Assembly (NCBI GenBank): GCA_017514845.1
Contig: JAFWIM010000090.1
Span: 1 to 64,000, forward strand
DNA: 64,000 bases
Direction of reading: 5' to 3'
Source of the DNA: Lachnospiraceae bacterium
Lineage (GTDB): Bacteria > Bacillota > Clostridia > Lachnospirales > Lachnospiraceae
The position numbers and the translations under genes are program-made. Numbering within the stretch: position 1 is the first letter of the stretch; each line of letters begins with the position of its first letter. Positions 52,801-61,600 of this stretch are shown piece by piece. The notes under the pieces are model-generated. The model was not told the DNA's origin. It worked only from the letters and a program-made list of their open reading frames with translations, and searched no databases.

Positions 52801-54748
52801 GGGCAGGATAATAATCGCCAAGGGATACGGATACATCTTTATTTTCCTCTGTATAGCCATTATGCGTAGCTGTGGATGCAGTAGGATCCAGATAACGGCG
52901 ATAGTAGTCAGATGCTAGCTGATTCGTTCCGAAACCTGTTGCTTCGGAATTAAAATAGATGTGACGGTTGTTGCCGCTCCCTTCAAATGTCCACAGCATA
53001 GGTTCAATGACACTTACTGTACCCGTCGCGCTGTCATACCCGACTTCCGTTAGGGTCGCATCATTGTTGACAATATAATATCTCGTTCCATCCTTAACCA
53101 GGATCATTTGCTGATCTCCGGCAACAGGAGCATTCTGTACAATAGTACCTGTGACCGAAAAACTGCTCTGCTCGTATGTGATTTCCGTTCCATCCTCAGA
53201 AACGACCGCATCACGAATAATCTCTGTACCGTTCTCTCCAAAGTGAACGATACTCAGAGACTGATTCTCATCTATTTCCACAGTATCCTTATAGGCGATT
53301 TCTACCTGGACCGGCGTCTCCGGCTCGACTTTCTCACCATTTTCATCAACGATCACAATATCAAAAAATCGTGCAAATGCGAGATCACTGCTGGTAAGGT
53401 TCATCCTCAGAGTTGCTTCCTGGAGATATTTCACATACTCAGCGCTCTCCTCTTCGATCTCTCTAACCTCCAGATCTGCCCCTTCCGGAATCTCCGCATC
53501 TTCTCCGTAAGTAACAGTAATCTCCCACGTATCCCCCTTCGCATCGATCACTGTCTTCTTTAACTGCGCATCCGTCACCTTGATTGTGAAGATCTCTCCG
53601 TCTGTCATCTCCACCGTCAGATACTCTTCCGTATCAAACGCTTTAAGGCTGATCAGCGCCCAGTCTGTCGGATAGAACACTTTGCTGTCCATAGCCTCGC
53701 GCTCTACATCCGTCAGTTCATCGCTGTAATCGCACTTCAGCTCAAGTTTGTCCTTGAGAGCTCCTGCAGTAATTCCTTCAGTAATCCGGGCAACCCTGAC
53801 CAATTCCTCGTTAGAGAAACTAATGTCCGCGATGTGGTTGATGAATTCATCTATTGTTTCGCTTTCTTCCTCTTCGCCGCCTTCTTCCTCACCATCGACA
53901 ACATGCAGCATCTCCACAAGCTCCCGGAAGCTGATAGAATCACCGCCCGCGAGACTGTACTCATACTCCTTGCCGTCCACTTCCCAATGGAAATCCACCG
54001 TATAGATAACGCCGTACACAGAGAAGGACTCCGCCATGAACTCGACCGTCGCAGTTCCGCCGTCCCGCACCTCTGTTGCACTCGCCTCAATAACTTCCGC
54101 CTCTGCAGTCTCGTCCGCGAAATGGACAGCGTTCACCTCTGTCTCAGGCTTTTCCGCCAGCGGCTCCTCGTAAGTAATCTCAACGGAGACGCCCGTTTCC
54201 GGAGTGAACTCATGATCGTCCACCATGATCTTGATGTCAAAGAAGCGGGCAGCAAATTGAGGAAGAGTCTCCTCTTCCTCAAGTCCCATCGCCCTCCTGG
54301 CCTCCTCGAGGTACATCTGATACTCATCAGAATCCTGCGCAACCTCGGATACGGAGAGTTCCGCTCCTTCCGGTATGCCGGATGTCTCGTCGTAGGTGAG
54401 GGTCACAATATAATCATCGCCGTGATATTTCAGTATGTTAACCGCCGGGGCAGCAGTTTCTTCCCCGGTGTCGGCGTAAATTGCGCTGTTCTCCTCCGTA
54501 TCTATATCAATGTCCGTGGGTTCGAGCGCATTTTCCTCCTGCATTGCATCCAGGTCTTCCGCAGACTCCAGATACATGCCTCCGACGTCGCCGGTATTGT
54601 CCTTTTCAACCGTGATTGCCGGCAGTATTAAAGCGTAGGTAGTGGCAAATGTAATAATCGCCGCCAGAACAGTGACGATTCGCTGCCAACGCTTTAGCTC
54701 CCTGCGTTTTTTAATAATGATATTGAACCAGCTGATTAAACGTTTCAT
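46877..54748 (-). CDS. Giant LPxTG adhesin with many Cna_B repeats
   Basis: 2623 residues, the largest product here. Start 54748 gives the shared signal module (MKRLISWFNIIIKKRRELKR; ALILPAITVEK) and the shared domain (FAARFFDIKIMV; ESFSVYGVIYTVDFHWEV). A long unique region (about 530-1150) contains RYYIVNNDATLTEV and a Trp/Tyr-rich stretch. From about 1170 on a series of Cna_B-type domains begins at about 1173, 1320, 1453, 1620 and 1760 (each with a KxW start), then a beta-rich section (about 1800-2200), a further Cna_B-like domain (about 2236) and an SpaA-like domain (about 2455-2560). LPNTGG begins at 2587. Stacked Cna_B domains form stiff stalks that hold a binding head away from the wall. 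GAGGGGCATC precedes the ATG. Confidence 0.92.
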   Translation of the reverse strand: MKRLISWFNIIIKKRRELKRWQRIVTVLAAIITFATTYALILPAITVEKDNTGDVGGMYLESAEDLDAMQEENALEPTDIDIDTEENSAIYADTGEETAAPAVNILKYHGDDYIVTLTYDETSGIPEGAELSVSEVAQDSDEYQMYLEEARRAMGLEEEETLPQFAARFFDIKIMVDDHEFTPETGVSVEITYEEPLAEKPETEVNAVHFADETAEAEVIEASATEVRDGGTATVEFMAESFSVYGVIYTVDFHWEVDGKEYEYSLAGGDSISFRELVEMLHVVDGEEEGGEEEESETIDEFINHIADISFSNEELVRVARITEGITAGALKDKLELKCDYSDELTDVEREAMDSKVFYPTDWALISLKAFDTEEYLTVEMTDGEIFTIKVTDAQLKKTVIDAKGDTWEITVTYGEDAEIPEGADLEVREIEEESAEYVKYLQEATLRMNLTSSDLAFARFFDIVIVDENGEKVEPETPVQVEIAYKDTVEIDENQSLSIVHFGENGTEIIRDAVVSEDGTEITYEQSSFSVTGTIVQNAPVAGDQQMILVKDGTRYYIVNNDATLTEVGYDSATGTVSVIEPMLWTFEGSGNNRHIYFNSEATGFGTNQLASDYYRRYLDPTASTATHNGYTEENKDVSVSLGDYYPAQWWNQDTGTYVSNNYVSNRNTALNETTLTYDEGSHAIHQGNTYFAIERDDDGKPVRLVGQEGSAGAATFEFAEASELPNGFHLVNAVNHIDISIKGTAKVDVPLAYGSYYGPNGAAGPAIKVVDDNEKLELGEAQMVDPTQLGVTADDMKRATISASSPSNPELNDAFYITGFSQNTGTAYSTPQVRIEGKFLVADVPADQMYNGHSLRNVDGNLYDGQGWWGTGRDWNYVNAVRAARLANKVTYTVTVIKTLQYYLVDPELGQLYDSEGNPIIVPVDVAFSASFNYWDDENSANGGNECPPIQGNSDWKAGDIPNHDLSGMDFKLGGDAEDPNSPLLALEITKVIQDVNGNRIALKTPVTNTFEIHRSTTARKNGVRDINVDEYKTPVDDGIYEGYSPLHDKKITVGEQGMALVYDYNVTEGMYYIVEKSDNENLPKTITDTNDNEWKYVKTYIETEYVRRGDKYDDKDEYPNPMHVSQDYTTADGEYKSVPEVLGKFTTLTGEEKKSGFLEFFVYNIYEPDKTEITFNKVWPDAEGEGTDKTITIDGIQYDLSDMRIEAQLLRYVNGVLEDENTTKSALGESVWKQTLDGVADSVSIGDDPIGYETSNWSCIWTNLPSGNGGDTYTYSVKEVSVKTKDGTDLTDKFIQITDRTGSSGVTVTNTLNNTNVTLEKQWDPLPDGNWSATFKIQRSRRQITDSEGNTVTNKSWSEWEQAKESNGTNIDNVTINQDTTDAKITLNNLPKYYKDADGVIWEYKYKADEVSFTLNDAVSEWNREVAQEGDSAHGYAIVVKNKQSTTTTVIAEKKWRSSVASDTDIGSDDNNDSDESGAGSSESGSSNEGNNIADPNVTAVEFKLYELITDDKRPEDAVKIGVKWYKPATNADGQPLPSNTNPQKVSRGGGDAWTGQEKATWTNLSRDKTYYVLETGIYYKNGSSELYLPSAPNYSSGGEVDLVNGQRTATIFNAPITLQLSKKWSGLTEDEEWPEGFTVEYSIEREYSYNNGSDLVTGKDNSFEFNVTANNENSQYLLNNDQRVINLTGMFPAGGVRDGHIVSYTYFVKETKVNTPNDSPSYTFKTGERKVFLEDGTTVGLLKADLNNQLTSVSVRKEWTGNHATDQATVTLYKYVDTSQQQTKVITVKLAENTDDVATRTNLGNRTVYVVMDGDEATKQELSINSDTVTFEVADDAEHYFTYSLSDTNNGRLTVTGQGHAHAGETVNVAVQDNIGSRKTVIFKLVDKDHVTLGSGKYVTVTFNGEEKQLTNDNGYTATFYVLGEGTFNADYIPSDPVYMGITGENGGVAPRQIAINQETTTINLEASTSQPFTVRLDQADQASNKWGDGDFIRVLIDDGDRGSITFRPENGTVSGWGRLNLGDDNYHSLTIISGGNITNARFENNVTQGKNGGSVGVKWDYDPTLSLEKGTLTFNIVPDGNFRIQAPGLVPSGSGVDTNVQNSYRTDVNLDKNNTQKIINNIPISWTYSTNQFRDYDVPSGKTLHVEGEGCTATIQGYTLTVSNITSKTPTVTFSTVSNNGTNNVSPKRSVSLFARLLSVPTRLFSAGNTRTSFDADNGLSVTGVENLPQGAKIVGTYTGTGDSWYYTWKDLPLVDEQGRTIQYFVRETGVTTTRPYETVVASHTVVQNDDGSYSVVINNTTTGDEPQTGAIKITKEVMVNNSAPTDSNKAKTNGTFEFSVNGIADTDTKDISHTVKITFADGKAVKYQIDSDEEQSVSGTDNTWSVILDELTPGDYAIAETAPTNGMVLKTVEGTNVNSSTKVATVTVTAGDTTPTSTNAQVKFINNYTEYEVVIVKADIGNTTKKLGGAEFDLYTASQVEEKDGKKVVKENEEPINSSKLVSSSAEDESKGKVSLGTLAAGTYYLFETKAPSGYIIMDMPVTIMVSEGNVSLMQGTRNETGTITQGKAELTVMNSAGVTLPNTGGTGTFMLYLLGFALVAFAGTVLMIRRRFGNAA

Positions 54749-54875
54749 GATGCCCCTCTTTACGCTGTCATTTATGGCAAGCTGATATGCTATATTTTGT
54801 ATATTGTCTGATATTTTGCAATTATCATCTCTAATGGATGTATATATTTATAGCATCAACGCAATATACACTAAT

Positions 54876-54881
54876 ATTATA
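54876..54881 (-). promoter_or_regulatory. Putative -10 box of the 46877-54748 adhesin
   Basis: AAGTTGTATAATATTAG on the minus strand, 128 bp before the start codon. The core matches the other adhesin genes. No clear -35 is seen. Confidence 0.4.
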
Positions 54882-54918
54882 CAACTTGATTCGGAGCTTA
54901 TCTATCATTAACCGCTGG

Positions 54919-54980
54919 TTTTTATTAAGATTTTGAAATCTTAATAAAAAGGCTGACCTCATCTCTGAGATCAGCCTTTA
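54919..54980 (-). terminator. Double hairpin terminator behind the surface-protein remnants
   Basis: First hairpin on the minus strand: AAAGGCTGATCTC with GAGGTCAGCCTTT, then T5 (54946-54980). Directly after it lies a perfect palindrome with 15-bp arms, TTTTTATTAAGATTT and its complement, around TG (54919-54950). The second shares the T/A tract of the first. Confidence 0.7.
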
Positions 54981-55040
54981 GTGCAAATCATTTTAGTGCC
55001 TGAACCCGTACCACCTGCCACGTCCAAACACGTATCAGAA

Positions 55041-55217
55041 TCAGATCATCCTCCGCTTCAGGATAAATCCAGTTCCGGCCAGGATCAGAAGGAACATACC
55101 TGCCAGATCTACGACCATTCCAACATTTGTTTTTGTAGCTTCTTCGGAGATGTCGACAGTCACATTATCTGCCCATGCAACCTCAAAAAGATTCACGGCC
55201 AGCATAACCACCAGCAT
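55041..55217 (-). pseudogene. Tiny secreted, membrane-anchored remnant
   Basis: 58 codons: MLVVMLAVNLFEVAWADNVT looks like the end of a signal peptide, then DISEEATKTNVG, a hydrophobic helix (LAGMFLLILAGTGFIL) and KRRMI. No ribosome site is seen and the positively charged N-terminus is missing. It is probably a collapsed surface-protein gene with only both ends left. Confidence 0.4.
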
Positions 55218-55246
55218 CAAACAAACGACCGTTTAAAGCAGTTCTG

Positions 55247-55571
55247 TTAAATTTTCAGCTTCTCCCTAAGGAGCAGCCCAGCTCCCGCAAAAGCGGTGAG
55301 CACGCCTCCCAGAAGATAGAGGAGACCGACGCCCGGACCGCCTGTGTTCGGAAGAGTGGCGCCTGATGAATTCATGACCAGAAGCTCAGCTTTTTCCTGA
55401 GAAATAGCGCCCGTCTGATTTCTGGATCCCTGCATCAGGCTCACACTGTCCTTTGATACTGCGATCTTCACCGGCAGTATGCTGGAATGGTCCGTTGTCT
55501 CCGCCGAAAAGGGCGTGACCGTCATTTGTATAATACCTGGTCGCTCCATCCCTTAAGCAAAATAGGGGCAA
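55247..55571 (-). pseudogene. C-terminal remnant of a giant adhesin (LPNTGG signal)
   Basis: The readable part has VKIAVSKDSVSLMQGSRNQT, then AELLVMNSSGATLPNTGGPG, a hydrophobic helix and REKLKI. It closely matches the tail of the 46877-54748 product (VSEGNVSLMQGTRNETGTIT). Upstream, fragments in two frames (YYTNDGHALFGGDNGPFQHT) show frameshifts. The rest of the gene is gone, and the next adhesin's terminator lies directly upstream. Confidence 0.75.
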
Positions 55572-55603
55572 AAAATAGGGGCTGCCGCATACGCGGCAGC
55601 CCC
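55569..55603 (-). terminator. Terminator of the 55639-62946 adhesin
   Basis: GGGGCTGCCGC and GCGGCAGCCCC are perfect 11-bp arms around GTAT on the minus strand, followed by TATTTTTTG. Confidence 0.9.
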
Positions 55604-55638
55604 GTTCTGTTGATCAGATTATGGTTACTGTTTCCTGA

Positions 55639-58600
55639 TTATCGCACGCGGGTTCCATCAGGCCGCAGCCTTCGCGCAAGCAAAAGCCCCGCTCCCAGAA
55701 TCAGGAGCGACCCGAGGATCGTGAAGAGCGTTGTGCCCGGGCCGCCGGTGCTCGGGAGGGCTGCGCCGGGTTCGTTTCCGAATATGATCGTCAGTTCACC
55801 GTCGACAAGCTTTGCCATTCCTCCGGCGTCATCAAGCAGCCTGATCTTCAGTTTCTCAACAGAGCCCTCATCTTCCACGTAGATTTCAAACGCCGGGAAC
55901 TCGGACGTCTGTATATACCCCCCGGGATATCCTTTTTCCACGATCCTGTAAATGCCGGCAGTCAGATCGGTAAATGTGAACACGCCTCCAGTTCCTGCGT
56001 TAAGCTCACTGTGCGCGTTACACCATTCTTCATCCTTTACCTCACGCGGGCTTAATTCATCATATTTCTCTAAAATGAATTTAGCCCCGTCAAGAAGATC
56101 GTCCTCAGTAATAACCTCATTGTTTACATCGGATTCATCGACTTTCTTTAATGTGACACTTGTCTTCTTCGGCTCTAAGCATGTGGTGGTATTGGTAATA
56201 GTCACCTTTGAAATGCCGTTAGCCGAATCACCTCCGATGTACTCATAATGGTATGTTACATCCATTGTCTCAGCTCTCGCCGTTGCATCCTTCTCCACCA
56301 CATAATAGTAGATCGGGTTTCCGTTGTCATCTGTAGCCTGAAGACCGCTCCAGGTGTAGGACTCATTTCCGGTAAGCTCCTTTGTTTCCACATATTCCGC
56401 CCCTGCCGGCAGATCCTTGTACTTTATGGATGTAAACGGAAGGTCACCGCTCGCTCCTTGTATACTATTATCATAGAATTTCTTGCGCGTGCTTCCGCTT
56501 GGCGGAGCGGCTTTAAGACCGGGTGCTGACTTTGCAGCAGGTGCTGCCGCAAAGCGGCGCGCAGACATTTTGCCGGATGTAGATGAAGTCTGGTTGAAGG
56601 ATAAGCCGTATTCAACATTCCACGAATATCCCTTGGTAAGTTTAACTGTCACATCCCCGGGTCTTGCCCTGAAATAAATAACCGTTCTCCTGGTATAAAC
56701 ATCTTCGACGGCTCTCGTTGTGTATCCTGCAAATGGCGCATCTGTCTGAACGTTGATATTGCCTTCCCACACTACGATACCATAATAGAGGTCATTACCT
56801 TCGCTGTCCTCATAAGGAAGATTATTGAAGTTCGTTGTATTATTATATCCGGGCACCGGACCGATATCGTCCTGCGTCGAGTAAGAAATGAAACCATTAT
56901 CATAAGAAACCTTATACAGATGATATGAATTGACACTGTTTCCGGCTTCAATCGTAAGGTTCATCGACTCAGGTATGACCGAGCCTGTGATGTCCACTCT
57001 TCCTTCTCCGCAGATCGTATCGGTCGGTGTGGATACCTCAACATACTCCTGATTGTCTGATACAGCCACTGTCCAGGTGACCGGGTCTCCCGCTTCATCG
57101 AGGCGTTCAAGTACAATGCTGCTGTTCCAATCCTCACTCCCGTTTAATGTAATGCTCTTCGGCTCCAGTCCATCCTTATCCGGGGTAAACGTGACATTCA
57201 CATTTGTACCGCTCGGAGGAGTATCATCCCCCCAGTTAACAGTTACAGGTACTGTCATGGTCAGATCTTCTTTGGTAAGAACCATGTTGATATTTCGCCC
57301 GCCGGTAACAGGATCGTCAACCGGTTCCGGACTCAGTTCAACGCCCGTGACAAATTTTCCATCCGGCTCTGCGCTATAGCCTATCACATCACCGTGCGCA
57401 ACCTCAAACAGAACTTCCCAGTCATTCAGAGCACTGGCTCTCTGCGTGCTTCCGTTGCACGTGACATCAACGTATCCCTTAGTCGGTTTTTCCCCATCTA
57501 CAGAGAATTTATAAATATACTTCGGGATTTCCTTTACTTTAGGAGTTAATGTGACTGTCGTTGTCTCCGTGATCTTTTCGGTCTTAACGGGGCTAACTTC
57601 CTCGATCTGCTCAGTATCAGGCGTGTACGTAAATTCATACTCGAGCCCTCTTTCAAGCTCAAATGTATGATTCCATTCCGTCTGGTTGCTCAGCGTGTAC
57701 GACCCTTCAACTGTACTGCCGTCATCACGTCTGCCGGTATATGTAACTTCAATACTTCCATCATTTGTCACCACCGGCACCGGCACTGTGTTCACAATGA
57801 CTCTTATTTTATCCTTAGGTCTTGCCGGGTCATCTTCCAGCCCCTTTGTTCCTACTATTTTATACAGCATGACAGTAGATGATCCGGGTGCTGCCTGACC
57901 TGCCCAGTTCTTCGTGACCGTGACATCAAGCTTCTGATACTGATTTTTAAAGTCAATCACATACTGCTTATTTGCCTCATCGATCGTACCTGTGACAGTC
58001 AGAGCATCCTCGTCGACCTCAAGTCCGGTTTCAGGGGAGATCGTTGCCCCATAAAAGGTGTAATCAGTTTTTGCCGTTTCTGTTACGGTAAACTCACTGC
58101 CTATAGGCAGGTTGATAAAGCGAAGGTTCCATGACGGTTTCAGCTGAACTGTGATTTCCGTTCCGCTCATTGCGTGATAGTAGCCCGTCGGATTGCCTGC
58201 ATCGTTCGTCTCTGCCGTCGCGTTAGTGATCAGATCCCTGATAAGGGACGTCTCATCGGCAGGATCCTCCAGAACAGAGAACCATAAGTCCTCTACATTT
58301 GCCTCATGTATTGTAATTGTAAAATCAAACAGCTCATCTTTATGCTGATCGTTGAGCAGCGTGGTGCCATTTTCTGCAACAATGTTCTTAGTAAGATTCA
58401 GATTGCTTCGTCTGTAGTTCACTGCCGTAAGCGCGTTAAGTCCGCTTTCGATAGTATAATACTTACCCTCAATAACGTAATCATACGCATCGTCAGCGGT
58501 AACCTTTTTCAGTATGACCGGTGTCGGTTCATTATATCCATGGGCGGCATCCGTTATGACCATGGGACGGTACGTATCGGCGGTGAGCTCCCAGTGATAG

Positions 58601-61600
58601 ATCAGCTCTTCGTCTTCAACCAGAGTAAAATCATGGCCTGTCTCGTACAGTGTGATCTCACCGTCATTCACATCCATAAGTCCGGTAGATATATGTGCCG
58701 ATCCGGTCCAAAGGTCATCTTTTTTCAACAGGATTGAAGCAAAGCTGTTTCCGTCTCCCATGACGCCCAATCGGATGTCCTTATTGTACTTACGATCATC
58801 CAGGTCGTTCACCCACAGCTTTTGTACATTGATCTGTCTCTCCGCCAGATCCATGTCCGGTACTGTCGGAAATTCAAGCTCCTTCTGTTCTCCGAAAGTA
58901 GTTACATTTCCGCTGTTGATGGCAGCAGGATAATAACTGGTTGTGGGATGATCTTCGTTCGTCTTCAGCTGATAGGTGTAGTTCCCCGGGGATCCTTTTC
59001 GCAAGATTTGTGCCTGTTGGTCCGGTGTCAAAGTATCATAATAGTTCTCGTCATTTCTGCACTTTGCAAGATGATCATACGCTTCCTGGCTTGGCCAGCA
59101 GATGAAGGAGACTCTGTACGTCACGCCGTCTTCAAGCATGAATTTATCTCCCATGTTCCATTTTACTGCGCCGTTTTCATACGTTGCCGGTCCACATTCA
59201 GTCTCCCCGCGATCCGTCCATTCTTCGAATACCGCCGCTACTCCGGCATCGTACGCGGACCTTTTATCATCTATCCATCTTTCTAAATCATCCGGTTTCT
59301 CTCCGGTCTCCTGATATTTAATTCCCAGATTGTACGCTTCCTTCTTCTCTGGTGTCCAGTCGGCCCAGCCTGCAGGTGCTTTCGCCTTGTAATAAACGAA
59401 ATTCCCCTCCGCGTCTTCCAGGCGGCCTTCTTCATTAGCCTTCTCAACAGTATTGGTCATGGGAGTGATACCATCGTTCATCACAATATTCGCCTGACCG
59501 AACTGGCCGAGAATGCTCTGGGCTATATCGTTAAACGCCTTTTTAAGCGTTTCCTGGTCGGTGGCAACTACGTTGTGATCATCACCGGCACCCGCCTCAT
59601 TGAGAAGCTGTCCCAGGTTTTTAAGTTCGGATTCTGTGCCTGAGATACCTATAGAGTAAAGGATCTTTTTGTTTTCGGTGATGGATGACGCCTGTTCCAG
59701 AGCCCCATCATAATTATATCCCTTATAATCGGAATCGCCGGCTCCAAAAACGTAATGATTAATATACATTTCCGTCGATATGTCACGTCCATTCTCTCCA
59801 TGCAGTATATCTTCATTGAACTCTCCATTATCGACATCATATCTTGTAAGTCTGAATGTCGGGGCTCCGTCAGTGACAAATACGACATAGGTCGCGCGAT
59901 TGGGATCCAGATCCCACTCGCCAACATCGTTTTCATCCGCTGCCTTTTTAAAGGTTGTATTGGCCTTATACAGGGCATCTTCCCAGTTTGTTCCGCCATC
60001 ACCGACAAGACCCTGCAGGGCTTCCATGAACTCATCCTTGTCTGAAGTGAAGCCATGATCCACCGTGGCAGTATTTGAAAAAGATACCAGAGACATTCTG
60101 ACAAGCGGATCGCCGTTGGAATTCGTTTTGCTTAGCAGTGTGTCGGCAAATGTATCCACTGCGTCGTAAGCCTGCTTTATACGGGAATTCTGGTTCCAAT
60201 TACTGTATGGCGTACCATAGTTCTGAACCACCAGATCGCCGTTCATATTTTGGTTCATACTTCCGGACCGGTCAAAAATGACAATTACATCCGCTAGTTT
60301 GAGCATTTCTGCCGGGTCTCTGCTTCCGGTAATGCTAAGAGAGAGCGTATTTGTCCCGTTCCCGTTTTCTCTGGATGTCTTCAGGATGTTGGGGGCGTCC
60401 GGTTGAGCAGCATCTTGGTTTACCAGCGGTTTGCCGCCTTCAGACGGTGTTTCTTTCTTTTTATATACAACGTAAATGTCATCATCAGCAGCAATATCCT
60501 GATAATCTCTAACGAGTACATCAGCCCATTGCCATGGTCCTACCAGCACCGAATCAGTGTGCGTTCCTGATACATACTGCCACTTGTTATTGTCATATCT
60601 GATCTCAGGTTGGATTCGAACACTATCTTCATTCAGGTACGTGTAGTCGTACTCATACCCTTCTACGTCATAGATTAAATAATTCGGAGCCCCGGTCACC
60701 GCAGATGGAGTTGTGTGGACCACTTGTAATTCATTGCCATCCCTATCTACATAATGAATGGTAGCATTAGGACCGGTTACGGAACCGGGCCTTCCCAGCA
60801 ACACCTGAGGATTTGAATATCCGCTTTTTGCACCTGCGTATCCACTCAATGATGATTGTGAATTCGTCCCTGACGCAAACCTTGTGTCTACGCTGCCTCC
60901 ATTGTAGGTCACATCCTCGGTTCCGGTTCTTCGAATATTATTGCCTTCTGTATCTACATAATGCACGGTCACATCTGCATAAGTCCTTCCACTATTTGTG
61001 AAATAAATATGGAAAGATGAATCTGCGTCTGAGACTGTTCCATCACCTTCGGCACCGTCTTGTTTGGTATAGACAAGATATATATCCCCGGTCGCTGTAC
61101 CATTGCTGTCACTCCTTTTAACTCCGCTGGATACCGGGAACTGGTTAGTGCCCATTATATACAGATTATTGGTGTTATAAGTGGTATACGTGCTGTTGCC
61201 ATCATCTGTAAATTGCCATGTATTGACTCCCGCTGCCGTGGCATATAGGTAAGATACAGTTTGATTGGCATTTCCCCATGTCACTGTAAAAGTAGAAAAA
61301 AGTGACGTCGTAAAGGCAACATTGTCTGTATTATCATGCGTATGTTCCGCAGCTATGGCTTCATCTGTATCCATGACAAAGCTGGCTTCTGTACTTCCGT
61401 CAAATACAGTCTCAAGCACCACTCCTTTTTCAGTTTCCACGTGATGCTGCACTGCCAGTGTGCGCTCAACAGATGACAAATCTTCTACACCCGGCAATGC
61501 CTTGATTTTCATTTCCACCCTGACAGGAGCTGCCGGTTCTATCTCATCACCATCGGCATTCAGAATTGAAATATCCAAAGCGGAAAAGCCCATGAATGCC

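Noticed and set aside
53834..54631. 265-codon plus-strand frame
   Set aside because: It is opposite the conserved N-terminal module of the 46877-54748 adhesin; similar shadows appear opposite the same module of the other adhesins.
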